In this document: positions 1-11,223 of the stretch, in pieces | Position numbering within the stretch: the stretch's first letter is position 1 | Layout of the letters: every line of letters begins with the position of its first letter | Assembly: GCA_013176395.1 (NCBI GenBank) | Contig: JABMLP010000004.1 | Location: forward strand, 1,860,001 to 1,924,000 | Length of the DNA: 64,000 nt | Reading direction: 5' to 3' | DNA from: Venturia oleaginea | Lineage: Eukaryota; Ascomycota; Dothideomycetes; Venturiales; Venturiaceae | Position numbers and translations under genes: made by a program | The notes under the pieces: model-generated | The model's input: the letters and a program-made list of their open reading frames with translations, nothing else | What the model was told of the DNA's origin: nothing | The model's database searches: none

Positions 1-656
1 GTGCTCTCGAAGCAAGAGATCGTAGTGTATACTAGCATTGGGTTCGGCGCAACATTTCGAGGGTAGCAAAGGGCAACGGAGGGTGGAAGGAATATAGAAT
101 TGTACCAAACGACGATCAATTGCATCACGAACTCGACACTCAGACCGAGAGCATATGGCAATGGTTTTATCAGTATGAGGAATAAGCGGCCGTCACTGTT
201 CGACATACTCACGGCTCGGACATAGGAAATTCAAGTATGCCCAACTGGGTCATTCAGAATACAATATTTGAGTGTACTCAAGAATGCCAATATCAGCTGC
301 TTGTTACTCATACGGAGAGATTATTTCTGCTTTCTTTTATCATTACGATCATACAAATTGATAATGGAGTAGATTTTTGGTCAAGGAAGATTAGTCCTAG
401 AAACGAAAGGCTTGATCCAATCTGGGTCATTTTGACTGCAACAGCTGCTGCCCGACCGTCTGATTCGACCGAAATCCAATTGCAATTGGGAAATTTCTGA
501 TACCATAACAAGATGATTCTCGCGTCCCTGATCTTCCCTCCAAAATTTCGAGCGGCGAAATTCCGCCCTCGTCATCTCAAACACAAACCCAGCGCCCTCC
601 ATAACCAAACATACACCCGCCACTGTCTCGATTGCGCATCAGCGCACGAATTGAAG
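1..656. other. Intergenic / upstream region of the SKI8-like gene
   Basis: No convincing gene seen. The short open frames here have no recognisable domain and overlap on both strands. The 3' part probably holds the promoter and 5' leader of the WD40 gene that follows. Confidence 0.5.
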
Positions 657-1748
657 ATGTCGAAACAATACCTCACGATCCACACGCTAGATCAAGCCCA
701 TCCAACCGACATCTTCTCCCTCGCTCCCATCCCAAACGCCGTCGTCTCCGCAAGCGGTAGCTCGTCTCTCCAAATCACGAGCACAACAGACGCCGAGTTT
801 CCTCTCCAGCAAACAATAAAGTGCGCCCACAAGTTAGGCTGTCATCACCTTGCCTCCTCCGCCAATGGCAAGACTATCGCCAGCGCCGGCTTTGGCGGCG
901 AAGTAAAGGTATGGACGAAAGTGGGCGAAGACGAGGAAGGAAAGGGTGGACAATGGGAAGAGCTGGGGAAACTACCGGTGGAAGGAAAGACGGGAGAGGT
1001 GTGGGCGATCAATCTTGGTGGGGATGGCAGATATCTTGCGACCAGTTCCTATGATGGACGAATTTGCGTCTGGGATTTGGCTGCGGGACCAGGAAATTGG
1101 ATCAAGGCGAGGGAGTATGAGACGAAAGGGAGTTTTGGTTGTTGCGTTGCTATGGTATTTCTCTCTGTTCTCATTGGCACAGCTTTCAACCTGTCTCGGA
1201 CGAGAATAGGCATTCGAGGCTTTCTCGTACATTAAGCTAACGTCAATTTGCAGAGTCCAGACTCTCGCTTTGTAGCATCCGGCCACGAAAATGGCTCTAT
1301 CTACATCTTCAACAACGACTCCGGCCGTCTACTCCACTCCCTTCCCGGCCTCATACGCCCCGTCCGCGCTCTAGCCTTCTCCCCTCTCAGCACCCTCCTA
1401 GCAGCAGCAGGCGACAGTCGCACAATCTCCCTCTCCTCCGTCCAATCAGGAGAAGTAGTAGCAAACCTCTCCGGCCACACCGCCTGGATCATGTCTCTTG
1501 ATTTCAACAGCACAGGCGAATACTTGTTAAGCGGTGCGTTCGATGGGAAATGCAAGGTCTGGAATATAGAAACAAGGACATGTGTAGCTACGCATGGGGA
1601 GAGTGAGAAGGGACTTTGGAGTGTAAAGTGGTTATCAAGATCACCTGGACAGACTGGCATGGGTGTTGGTGGGGTGAGAGGGGACTTGTTTGCTGTTGCG
1701 GGTGCGGGTAGGAGTATATCCTTCTACCGTGAGGCTAGTGGAGGTTGA
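657..1748 (+). CDS. SKI8: WD40-repeat protein, Ski8/Rec14 (WDR61) family
   Basis: Two exons, 657..1154 and 1254..1748, joined in phase 0 across a GTATTT...CAG intron with a GCTAAC branch site, giving 330 aa. The ATG at 657 is preferred to an upstream in-frame ATG at 513 because the protein then begins MSKQYLTIHTLDQAH, directly ahead of the first repeat. WD-type repeats run along the whole chain (GEVKVW, GRICVWDL, GKCKVWNIET). Fungal Ski8 proteins are small all-WD40 propellers of about this length. In the family, Ski8 is the scaffold of the Ski complex that feeds mRNA to the cytoplasmic exosome, and the orthologue Rec14 also supports meiotic double-strand breaks. Family assignment rests on length and on the N-terminal and C-terminal (GAGRSISFYREA) segments. 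Another small WD40 protein is possible but less likely. Confidence 0.8.
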
Positions 1749-2442
1749 ACATAAAGGTGAATTGAAGGGACTAAGGAAGAGAAAGAAGAGAAAAACAGAG
1801 ACATGCTCATACCATGAGTGACTTGGGTAAACGCCGCCGAGAAGGCCTTTTGGGCAGCATATTTTAGAGCACATCGTTCCTCGCTTAGGATCACGAAGAA
1901 ACGAAGCCATGATGTGAAAATAACTGATATAGCTGAAGGCCAATTAGAGGCAAAGAAGATATGACATATTAAAGATAAAAACAGCGTATCACCGAGTCCG
2001 TTGTGAAATCGAGAAGGGAAAACAACCAATACTGATAAGCTGAGAGAGATGAAGATTGGTGCTTAATTTCGCAGATCACATTGTGTACGTCAGCCCATTC
2101 CTATCTTCTTCTACTGCTTGGTCCTCCTACTACTCCTGCTAATTCTTCAGCAGCTGGAGATAGTATTCCAAACTCCGCACTTATAGAATGAACCTCTCAG
2201 ATCTTTGTAAGAAAATACAAAAACAGATTGACGAGAGAAGTTTCTAGGATTTTAAATGGCTTGACAGATACGTAATGAGAGTTTTGGTTCAGGGGTATGT
2301 GTACAGTGAACATGAATTACCAAGTTAACTATGCCCCAGTTACTCACACTCCCAGCTCTTGAACTCCAAACTAGGAGCATATCACAACTGGGAACCTCAA
2401 CGTCCCCCCGACACCCTCCTCCTCATCCCATCAAATGCCATC
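1749..2442. other. Intergenic region between two converging genes
   Basis: The SKI8-like gene and the minus-strand kelch gene converge here. Short frames on both strands have no recognisable content. The region should hold both 3' UTRs. Confidence 0.5.
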
Positions 2443-4544
2443 TCATCTCGATACCATCCTCCCACCCAACCCCTTCTCACTCCTCTGCTTCCTCAACGCC
2501 GGATGCTCGGCCGGTTCCTGAGAAGCTGGGTAATATGGACCCGTGGAAAATACACCATCACCAGCTGACGGTGGGGAAACTGGTCCAGCGGAAGGGGGAC
2601 TTTGGTTTCCTAAGGTGCTGTAATTTCTGCCCTGGCCTCCAGAACCAGCGCTGTGGCTTCTCCCTTGCCCACCGGACCCGTGTCTAGGAGGTGTATATCC
2701 CGCAGAAGCATCACCCATTTCGTAAACCGGAAAGTGCTGCTGGTGCTGTTGTGGAGATGAGTGCGCTTCCCCAGTCTGGAAATAAGCCTGCATCGATCTT
2801 GTTCCGTCTTCCCCGTTCCCTGTGAAATATTTAGGATCAATACCCTCCCTAGATCTCTCAGTATCTAGTTCCGCCCTGCTTGACCCATCCAACTCTCCCG
2901 GCGGTCCACTCGCCTCTTTCTCCTCCTCCCTCTTCTTCTTAGCCCTCTTAAGTAACCAAAGACAACTGAGGAGTAGAAGAGCGAGAAAGACAAGACCACC
3001 AAGCACAGCGCCAGCAATCGTCCCAATCCTCCTTCCACCCTCCCCATTCCCAGTTTTCGCCAGAGAAGTAGGCGTTGGAATCGCTCTCGTTGCCGTCCTC
3101 GCAGTCAAGCTAGGAACCCTCGTAAAATAAACAGCAAGGTCATTGCTTTCCCAATTCTTCTCCGGTGCTCTTAGTGTAGCTCCTCCTTTTCTGTCACCAC
3201 CTATCTGAGCGACGATCTCGGGGGGAACACTGTAGGTTGTTCCATTGGGGCTGAATTCATCCCAGAGAGCTGTTGAGTTGCCGCTTAGAACCATGTTGTG
3301 TGTTCCGGATTGGTTGGGTGCGTCGCACTCTTGGGTGTTTGGGAATGAGCCGCCCATGATGAGCATTTGGGAGCGGTTTATTACGTTGCAGGTTAGGGTG
3401 TGGTGGCCGCGGGCGCCTGGAGCTGACCACCATTTAATCCATCTACGTGATTTACTGTTAGTGTAGTTGTTGGACTGAGAGGGATTGAGGCTTACTTGAA
3501 GGAGGGAAGGCTGAGAATGTACACGTCGTCGAATACGGTTCCGTTTGGTGGTATGCTGATTCCTCCGTATAGATAAATGTTGTATGAGCTATGGTCGTCT
3601 GGCCAAGTTACTCCCTATGCATGAATTAGACACGGGTAGATCATGCCGTTCATCATACTAACAGCACAAAACCGTCTCCTCGAAGCCGGAACATCGCCTG
3701 TTGCCGTCTGCGTATACCACTTGCCGGAAAGTATGTCATAGATATGAATGATATTCATGGGCGAAGCAACCATGGTACCATTCCGCGAAGGATCAATTAT
3801 CCCACCGAAATAAACCAGCAACCCATTGTCTCCAGCAGGTAGAAACACCATTGATCCTTCTGCTCTGCCTCTTGAATCAGGTCCAGTGTTATTGTTGAAT
3901 GTCTGCTTGATCATATCGAAGCGCACAAGATTTGCCTGTCGCGATCGGATTGCCAACCCAGCCCGGTATCGTGGAGCTGCTCATCCATCCTCCAAGGTAG
4001 TATCCCTCCGCCCGCTCGTTGACGGCTACTCCGGCGCCAAAGGAAACTCTATTGAGACCGCCTGGTATATTCGTCGTATTCCACCTGTCGTATAACGCGT
4101 CATAATAAGGAAGAGCGTCAAAATTCTGAGCTGTGCCTTGGAATTCGCCTCCAAATTGGTAAAAGAACTTGTTGACTTCGTCTGCCCACAATATGCCACC
4201 TGAAACATCAGGGACAGTGGATGGCTTTGTCAGATTGGCATATTGCTGTGGCATTCCCTGCTCTAGATCTGTGAGCGAGGAGTAGAGGAGATACGGATCT
4301 ATACGCATTCATTAGCTCGAAGCTCCGTGGAAGACGTATGTACTGGCATACTCGAAAAATTGTTAGGGTTCTGATCCAGCGGGTTCCAGTTCAAGAGACC
4401 CCCGTCGACAAATAAGCGCTGGTCGATGCGTGCAGTGGCATGTCCAAAGCGTCTACAGAAATCTCTTATAGGGTCTTTCTGATCCTGAGATGATGGTGCA
4501 GGGAGCGAAAGAAAAAATGTGAAGAAGATGACAGGTAAAAACAT
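2443..4544 (-). pseudogene. Kelch-repeat membrane protein with a one-base frameshift
   Basis: Best model is complement(2443..3442, 3496..3614, 3663..4298, 4352..4544). All three introns are clean GT...AG introns of 48-53 nt, and splicing gives kelch-like text such as FCAGVTWPDDHSSYNIYLYGG. The protein would have a signal peptide (MFLPVIFFTFFLSLP), a kelch/galactose-oxidase-like ectodomain (YLGGW, YFGGI, YLYGG, LIMGGS), one membrane helix (GAVLGGLVFLALLLLSCLWL) and a Pro/Ser/Gln-rich cytoplasmic tail. The coding length is 1948 nt, one more than a multiple of three. Between about 3929 and 3945 the reading moves from one frame (GWVGNPIATG) to another (NLVRFDMIKQTFNNNTG) with no possible intron, which fits a single inserted base. 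The gene is therefore either recently broken or carries an assembly error. It has the same architecture as the 60.4-kb kelch gene. Confidence 0.7.
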
Positions 4545-5169
4545 GGTGGGAGACCATGGACACGAAAGTGTTTCGCGAGGAGAACTGAAGTTGTGATGCT
4601 GCTGCCAATCGAAGAATCAATAATGGCACATGAAGGCTAGTCTACGGCGCTTGGCGATTGTGTTACCTTGTGTTGCTGAACATGGGCTCGATCCCTTGTA
4701 TCCACTGGCTGCCCTTGCCGTGAAAAGTTACACGACGAGAATGGGCTTGTCCGTGCTGAAATTCGACTACATCTGAACGTTTGAGATGCAGGAATACATT
4801 GAGGAAGTGTTGAGATGCACATCGACTTCGAATTTCCATTCTTTTGATTCCAAGTAGCCTGTATGGACTTCGATGCTGAGGACTACGAGCTTTTCGTAGA
4901 GCGATCACATAGTTGCCAGGGTAATTGGTACCACTTGAGGTAATGGAAGATGTTCGCTGTGAAAATTGAATCAATGTACCCATAATCGGCAGGCTGGTTC
5001 GGAGTGTAGTTCATGCAAATACATGAGATAGTTCTCTGCAGTCTATGTAAGCATCAGATCACTGACAACTGTCAGCTACCCAGTGCCATAAGACTTGCAA
5101 GTACAGCCGGCACACAATCATGAAGGTGCTGTGTTGACCAAGAGCCTTATGAAGGCGGGCGATGTCGAT
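4545..5169. other. Intergenic region
   Basis: No gene recognised. Two overlapping minus-strand frames near 4637-4983 look like noncoding DNA. This stretch separates the kelch gene start from the 3' end of the lipoyltransferase gene. Confidence 0.45.
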
Positions 5170-6514
5170 TTAGTGAGATCCGAGTCCAGAAAAAGTGGGT
5201 ATTTGACGAGTGAGAAATAAGACCTCTTCGACCAAATTGTGCCCGGCCAAAAGATTATCCCACTTCACTAAACGCAGCTCCTGGCCTGCTAGAAGTTTTG
5301 TCACAGCTGGGGCCTGCTCAATCCTTGCAGCACCGAGGTCCACGCTCTGAATTAGACCATGCTTGACGTTCAAAAGTATCTTTTGTGACTTGATGAATGT
5401 TAGACAAGGCTGGGGACGGAGATGTTGAGCCCTCAAACATACCGTTCGAGGTGGATCTTCACCAATGAAAGGCTCGCTGGATAATTCGAATTGAGGCGTC
5501 TGGAGGAATTTCCAGTCATTTGACTGAGGCTATTAGCAGCTATCGTCCTGGATGATTCTTGATAGCAATTACCTTCAACTCCAGGACTCCGTTGTATATT
5601 TCGGGAATGGCCAAAGGATCGCCGAACAGGAAGCCCGGGCGCTCTAACCGTTTGTGCAATGACTCGCCATATAATTCGGTGAATTGATTAATGACAGCAT
5701 CTTGGAACTGGGGCCGGGAGATTCCAATATTGCCAACAGGTGAGCTGACACTTTCGACTCCTTTTGCAGATATAAAAGGTTTCAGCGGCGATCGTAGGTA
5801 CAGGGGTATTTTTTTCAAGTTCGGTGAGTTCAAGAGAGCAGTTCCGTGGTGAAGTGCTCGATTGCGCGCGAGTTTGTATGCTGAACCAGACACCTTGAGA
5901 GGGGCGGATTTAGCAGAGGGCTTGGTGAAGGGCGTGATATGTGTATCGTTGGGGTCGACTTCGGACTCTTGGATGCCTTGATCTAGCACAATATCGTGTC
6001 TTTCATTGACTCTCGCTCTCTTGATTCCAAGCGTGCGGAGGGCACGGACGACCATTTCAGCATGTTTATCCCGTGCGAAGTCATTGAGATCGCAAATGAC
6101 AGACCAGTTGACATTTCCGGAGTCATGATAGACAGTGCCGCCACCAGACCTTCGCCGTACCAAAGGAACCGAGAGGTATTCCCGGTTGTAAGTTCTTGTC
6201 TTTGCAAACCCACTGACGAGGTTCAGATTGGCCTCGAGCCACGGGTTTTGATTTCGACCGATGACAATGCAGTCCTCATTCCTGTAGAGAAAGAGGATTC
6301 TGGAGCCCGGTGGAGTGTTTTGGAAGAGGTAATGCTCAGTAGCAAGGTTCAAGAAGGGGTCAAGCGATGCTGATGTATAAACCTGGATTTTGCTGGAAGG
6401 AGCCGAGACGCAGGCTGGGAAGTCGGGCCAAGGCAGGCTTCGAGGACCCAAGGAAAGGTGGATCAGACGGCGATGGAGGCACCGTGTAGCTGCTCGGGCC
6501 CTGAACAACGGCAT
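5170..6514 (-). CDS. AIM22: Mitochondrial lipoyltransferase / lipoate-protein ligase A family (Aim22-type)
   Basis: Two exons, complement(5170..5529, 5573..6514), joined in phase 0 across a 43-nt GTAATT...AATAG intron, giving 433 aa. The N-terminus is Arg-rich and lacks acidic residues up to about residue 30, as in a mitochondrial presequence. The lipoate ligase core is clear: RRSGGGTVYHDSGNVNW at about residues 121-137 (substrate-binding loop) and KVSGSAYK at about 207-214 with the family lysine, followed by HHGTALL. The second exon encodes the C-terminal accessory part (SNDWKFLQTPQFEL). The family moves lipoyl groups onto E2 subunits of 2-oxoacid dehydrogenases and onto glycine-cleavage H protein in mitochondria. 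A 33-nt GT...AG stretch inside exon 2 is too short to be a credible intron and was kept as coding. Confidence 0.88.
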
Positions 6515-6905
6515 TGTTGTATCTTACCGTTGAGGATGAATACTCGACGAGATGAAGTTAGGTAGCCATGCACGCCAAGGGACCGTTCTGTGGAGTATTC
6601 TAGTACACCAAGACGCGAGTATCCATAAGTATCAACACCACGCAATACCCGCATCAAACAATCGACTAGCTAGACTAGTACCACAATGAGGCCACCCTCG
6701 ATGATATGCCAGAGTACTTCCTTATTACTATCGGGGTTCTCCGAATGGCGTGATGTATACCACAGTACAAGCATTTGATCGCTTCATGTGAAGAGCAATA
6801 CCACGAGGAGATGCAGGAACTGGTTTGAGACATGGAGTCGAGAGGCAACGATCCGAGCAACCCGGGTATGTTCCGCTTGATTGCAAGACGTTGATAGTAT
6901 AGTAT
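6515..6905. other. Intergenic region upstream of lipoyltransferase
   Basis: No gene seen. It should hold the lipoyltransferase promoter. The right edge is bounded by a Tc1-type inverted repeat. Confidence 0.45.
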
Positions 6906-7495
6906 ACTATGGTATGAGGGAAAATAAACGTTAATTGGCACCCTGGTAGCCACCTCTGTGGTGGTCAATGCGGTAATCTAAATGAAGTTATTATTCTGCT
7001 TATTCAGCGTATTCTTGGTGTAAGTTATCAGTGTAGTTGACGTAAGTCAACGTCCTCTTCTGAAAGAAACCTTTTAGCACCACAATGTCCCTTTTTCTGC
7101 GGCGTAGGATGACCGTGTTCAATAGCCCATTGGATCTGACGACTAGTAACCTCTTTGCCTTTCTTCTGCTGGAACAAGTCTTGAATTTGCTTGTATTTGA
7201 AGCCTGCAAGGTGGAGGGTAAGAACCTCATTCCGTTCATCTCGTGAAAGCTCCTTATGCCGCAGCCGCATTGTGACTCCAAAATCGTATGTATACAGCTT
7301 CAAAATGGCTTCAAAGATATCCTCAAAGGTAGCATCAAAGGTGACCTCAAAGTGGTTACGTCAACGACACTGATAACTTACACCAAGAATACGCTGAATA
7401 AGCAGAATAATAACTTCATTTAGATTACCGCATTGACCACTGCACGGGTAGCTACCAGGGTGCCAATTAACGTTTATTTTCCCTGATACCATAGT
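6906..7495 (-). mobile_element. Tc1/mariner deletion derivative with 140-bp terminal inverted repeats
   Basis: Positions 6906-7045 and 7356-7495 are nearly perfect inverted repeats of 140 bp each; both contain the segments AAAATAAACGTTAATTGGCA and CTTGGTGTAAGTTATCAGTG. Both outer flanks carry alternating TA-rich sequence (TATAGTATACTATGG), so the true ends may lie a little further out; the right side has about 31 extra bases in this part. The core keeps only the N-terminus of a transposase. At about 0.6 kb it is a non-autonomous internal-deletion derivative that a related full-length element could mobilise. Confidence 0.75.
7028..7270 (-). pseudogene. N-terminal helix-turn-helix remnant of a Tc1-type transposase
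   Basis: The frame starting MRLRHKELSRDERNEV continues with LTLHLAGFKYKQIQDLFQ, and then SRQIQWAIEHGHPTPQKKG. This is the paired HTH layout of Tc1/mariner transposases (a short helical module with YKQI, then a second helix and a basic linker). It ends in stop after about 80 aa with no DDE catalytic domain. It lies wholly between the inverted repeats of the surrounding element and runs into the left repeat. Confidence 0.65.
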
Positions 7496-7952
7496 AGACC
7501 ATGTGTTTCCCATAGTACCATAGTATAGTATGTATATATTATCCGACATAGCAGATGGCTGGCCTTGTCCACGGTGGCTCACCATGTCAATCTGTTTCAG
7601 AACGTGTTTGCGTCACGCAGATTGCTATGCTTGATGAAGTCGTGGTTGGTAGTTCATCACCCTCAAACACGGCCGCGACTTTTAGATTGATCTTCAGAAA
7701 CTTTGACAGATTGACAATCCTGGTTCCTGAACCAATCCTGGTCTGCGATACACGACGCCCACGGTCAGCGTTATTCGGAAAACAAATGCTTATTTCCAGA
7801 AATAGGTTTCCTACTTCAAATAGACGACTCTGATCTAGGTTCATGCTGAAAGTCCTTTCCGAACACTTGACCATGAAAATATGTATATGTCGCAGTGCAG
7901 TGCATTATCAGTTCCATGCCCAACAACTTCCAAATCCCTCTCAAAACTCACA
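7496..7952. other. Intergenic region upstream of the ICMT-like gene
   Basis: No supported gene. It starts with the outer flank of the Tc1 derivative and ends with the leader of the methyltransferase gene. An in-frame ATG at 7881 would lengthen that protein by 24 residues with no recognisable content. Confidence 0.4.
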
Positions 7953-8636
7953 ATGCCTCACAGCCTAGCAGCCGCTACACTTATCTCGACATACATTTCT
8001 CACAAGTCGTTCCAACCCCCAAATCAAAAGGTCGAGAACCCCACGGTCGGTGGAGACGAGGACAAATGGAACTCACCCCTGCTTGAGTTTGTGGAAGCAT
8101 GCATCAAATACGGACACCCAGCTCTAGGAATCTACCATGCCTACCTCGCATATAGCTATCCAGCACCACTCCTATGCCTCAATCCTCAATCACTGAATCC
8201 AGCACTGTTCACTTGGTCACTCCAGTCCACTATCCTACTCGCCGCATCGACTTTCTTCGCTTCTCTGAGGTTGGCCTCGTACAGAGCCCTCGGCGAAGAC
8301 TTCGTCTACCAAATCAACAAACCAGCTGCTCTCCGGACGACCGGTATCTACGCATGGATGCAACATCCCGGTTACACGACAGTGGTTGCCACATGGGTCG
8401 CCAATGTCTCGCTCCTGCTGAGACCTGATGGTGTTTTTGGTAGTGTGATGCCAGTCGCTGTGGCTAGATACGGGAATCTGTTCGCTTTGTGCCATGGGGT
8501 TGGTTGGTTGCTCTGGTTGGCTAGTGTCATTCCACCTAGGGTGAAGGATGAGGAAGAGATGTTGAAGAAAGAGTTTGGGAAGGATTGGGAGAAATGGGCT
8601 GCGAAGACTGCGAGGTTCATCCCCTTTCTCTACTAA
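7953..8636 (+). CDS. Isoprenylcysteine carboxyl methyltransferase-like membrane protein
   Basis: A single-exon frame of 227 aa from ATG 7953 (MPHSLAAATLI); an upstream in-frame ATG at 7881 is possible but less well conserved-looking. Several hydrophobic segments are separated by short loops (LGIYHAYLAYSY, STILLAASTFFASL, GNLFALCHGVGWLLWLASVI). The second half has the ICMT/phospholipid-methyltransferase signature: RALGEDFVYQI, then TTGIYAWMQHPGYT (the G-x-Y-x-x-x-R/Q-H-P-x-Y core), and near the end EEEMLKKEFGKDWEKWAAKT followed by RFIPFLY. In this family the membrane enzyme uses S-adenosylmethionine to methylate the carboxyl of C-terminal prenylcysteine, or acts on related small substrates. 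Which substrate applies here is not visible. Many fungi have paralogues of Ste14, so this need not be the true Ste14 orthologue. Confidence 0.75.
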   Translation: MPHSLAAATLISTYISHKSFQPPNQKVENPTVGGDEDKWNSPLLEFVEACIKYGHPALGIYHAYLAYSYPAPLLCLNPQSLNPALFTWSLQSTILLAASTFFASLRLASYRALGEDFVYQINKPAALRTTGIYAWMQHPGYTTVVATWVANVSLLLRPDGVFGSVMPVAVARYGNLFALCHGVGWLLWLASVIPPRVKDEEEMLKKEFGKDWEKWAAKTARFIPFLY

Positions 8637-9816
8637 CTAAGCCTTTGATGCTGGGTCGGAGTGGAGCTGTTGGACTGGTTCTCGTTGACGGAACTTGAGA
8701 ACTACATTTGGATGGCGGAAAATAGGAATTTTTGGCCTGGTGCCCTGTGGTCCTTCAAAAGCGTTACTTTCTTGAATCAGCCAATGCTAACGGCGTCTAT
8801 ACTGACGTACCCGATTTGCTCTCAATACTTAAACATGATCTTAGCAGCAAATATTCCCTAATTATATCGTGCAGAACAAACCCTCTCTCCATGCTCAAGT
8901 TATTTACAATCCCTTAATGCAAGGTCTCTCAAGCTCTTGAACAACAACGAGCTATTGTTGTGCTCACTACTTCCCCACGCGATCCTGCGGATTAAAGCAA
9001 TTGCATCGATTCCACCAAGTATGAACGAATTGAAACTCAATCAATCAATACGTCTTCGTTTGAAGTTGTGCACCTGTCTAGACCATTGATCTAAACATCG
9101 AGTTGAGCCCGCATATCACGTGGCGACGATGTCAGCATCGAATCAAATCGACCTAGGGACACTGACGACACAATTCCACCGCCATCATTTCAATCTCCTA
9201 TTCTCCCATTTTACGCTATGTTCTTGTCAGCTCTGGAACCCTTGAGGGTGAGTCGGTCTAAGCTACGTCGTATTCGAGACCGGTGAGTATTGTCCTCCAT
9301 GGTGACTTTGCTAACACGACTTTCAAGGGCTATCGTCAGTCCGTGGGATGCTGGGAAAGCTGTAGACGTTGACGAGAGTTGAACTTCAAGGTTGAAAGAG
9401 TTCAAATTCCAGGTTGAAGGCGACTGAGATGATGGAAGAATACGAGCGGATGGACATGTTCCCAGCTTCGACTATGCGTCCGGTTTGACGACTACCAAAT
9501 AGAGAAGAATGGTCCAACCGTGCCTCTCTCATCAAAGCTCGTTGGGGTCCTGGGAAGAGAAGGATTCCAGGCAGAGACATGCATTTTGAAACACTGGTAG
9601 TAGAAAGAATTAGTTTGGGTTCACAGAACCATGGATATTGGCTCGGAGTAGGGCCGAAGCAATTCACCGATTTGCTCTAACTTTTTGTGGGAAAGTCGAA
9701 TTAGCAAGGGAAAGAGTGCGCTGCAAACTCCGTCTTTTACAAAAGACACCCCATGTCGGCTTTCATTTTGCTCAGTCGCAAAACAATCCTCGTGTCAGAG
9801 CGATTCAAACACTAAC
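8637..9816. other. Intergenic region (about 1.2 kb)
   Basis: No recognisable gene. Small frames at 8661-8917 and on the minus strand at 9211-9667 have no domain, no clear splice partners and poor coding texture. The right end contains the leader of the SET gene. Confidence 0.4.
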
Positions 9817-10800
9817 ATGGCTCCTCAGCAGCCTCCCCTCGAAGACACTATCAGAAATGACCTCGTCACTCTCGAATCCATAACTGGAAAAGGTAAAGGG
9901 CTGGTTGCCACACAAACCATCCCCACCGGTACTTGCCTGATCTCCGAAAAGCCTCTCTTTACGACGGCCGAGATCAAGTCAAATGATGTAGAACGGGAAT
10001 TGGTACGAATCGTCAAGGCACTTCCCAAAGACTCTCAGCGAGCGTTCCTGTCCTTACACAACAACAGCCCAGGCGGCAAAGAACCCTTCAGCAATATCGT
10101 TCGAAGCAACGGCTACCCGCTAGGACCGTCATCAGAGATCGGTGGAATATTCCCAAACATCGCCCGCATAAATCACAGCTGCTGGGCCAATTGTCAACAG
10201 GCATGGAGTTCTACCCGAAAGCAAGAGACAGCATACGCTGTGCGGAATATCGAGCCAGGGGAAGAACTCACCATTGCATACACGATTGGCGGGCCGTCTC
10301 AAGAGCGCAAATCTAAGCTGAAGGATTTCTTTGGCTTCGACTGTCGTTGTGAAATATGTTCTTTACCCGCCGACAAGCAGAAAGAGAGTGACGAGAGGTA
10401 TACGCGCGCCGCAAAATTGGACGACTCCATCGGAAGCCCGAAACGGGTCAAGACGTCACCAAATCTCGCCCTGGCCGACTGCCATGCGCTATTGAAGCTT
10501 TACAACGAGGAGAGAATCACGGACAACCGATTGCAGCGGCTGTACCACGACGCGTTCCAGATTTGCGTCTTGCACAGCGATCAGGCAAGAGCACGAGTAT
10601 TTTCCAAGAGGTGTGCAGAGACAAGAGCTGTATGTGAGGGTAACGATAGTGCAGATGTGGTGGAGATGATGGCATACTCGGACAGGCCATCTAGCCATGA
10701 CAGCTTCGGTGGCTCAACCAAGTGGAAACAAGCTGCCGATGCTGTACCAAATGATCTTGCAATTGACAAGTTCGAGGAGTGGCTGTGGAGACTAGGTTGA
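9817..10800 (+). CDS. SET-domain protein (SMYD/SET-like, putative lysine methyltransferase)
   Basis: A single-exon gene of 327 aa from ATG 9817 (MAPQQPPLEDTIRND), preferred to an in-frame ATG at 9685 because the extension has no protein-like texture. The N-terminal SET strand reads ITGKGKGLVATQTIPTGTCL and the core motif FPNIARINHSCWANC contains NHSC at residues 119-122. The following segment is AVRNIEPGEELTIAYTIG. A post-SET cysteine cluster GFDCRCEIC has Cys 176, 178 and 181, which with the NHSC cysteine would hold zinc. This is the layout of many fungal standalone SET proteins, which take S-adenosylmethionine and methylate lysines on histone or other proteins; the target cannot be told. 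The C-terminal third is helical with no named domain. Confidence 0.85.
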   Translation: MAPQQPPLEDTIRNDLVTLESITGKGKGLVATQTIPTGTCLISEKPLFTTAEIKSNDVERELVRIVKALPKDSQRAFLSLHNNSPGGKEPFSNIVRSNGYPLGPSSEIGGIFPNIARINHSCWANCQQAWSSTRKQETAYAVRNIEPGEELTIAYTIGGPSQERKSKLKDFFGFDCRCEICSLPADKQKESDERYTRAAKLDDSIGSPKRVKTSPNLALADCHALLKLYNEERITDNRLQRLYHDAFQICVLHSDQARARVFSKRCAETRAVCEGNDSADVVEMMAYSDRPSSHDSFGGSTKWKQAADAVPNDLAIDKFEEWLWRLG

Positions 10801-11223
10801 GGTCAGAGAGTGAAATGAAGAGAAACGAGACGAACCGGCTAATGAATGGTTGGTACTCCATGACAAGCTAATTGGTAAGAGCACTGGCTAGAAAAAGGTT
10901 TCCCGCGCTCTTTACCTCAACCTCAAAGCCCAAAAGGACTACAATGGTGTACAACAATCTGTTCTCCACAAATGAAGATTGGCAAAGCCGAGCCGACAGT
11001 GTTCGAAACCGATTTAGCGCAATCCTTGATGCATCGGACCTGATTTCCGAGGTGCGATTTCAGCTTGGGTAAAGGTGGACGACATAAAACAGAACTCATC
11101 GTCCCGTTGTGGTAGCATATTTCCAGGACTGTAAGATACGCAACTTGTCTCCTTTGCGTGTTCGCTATGGATCAATGACCAGCCAGTCCCGCATGCATTT
11201 GGGTCAGTCGAATCAGTCTTCGT
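10801..11223. other. Intergenic region, possibly with a gene scrap
   Basis: A plus-strand frame at 10944-11072 (MVYNNLFSTNEDWQSRADSV) looks faintly protein-like but is short, isolated and unrecognised. I do not call it a gene. Confidence 0.35.

Noticed and set aside
4637..4983. Two overlapping minus-strand frames upstream of the kelch gene
   Set aside because: Overlapping frames without domain; treated as noncoding.
5425..5460. Possible 33-nt GT...AG intron in the lipoyltransferase second exon
   Set aside because: Too short to splice, in frame, and its translation joins smoothly; kept as coding.
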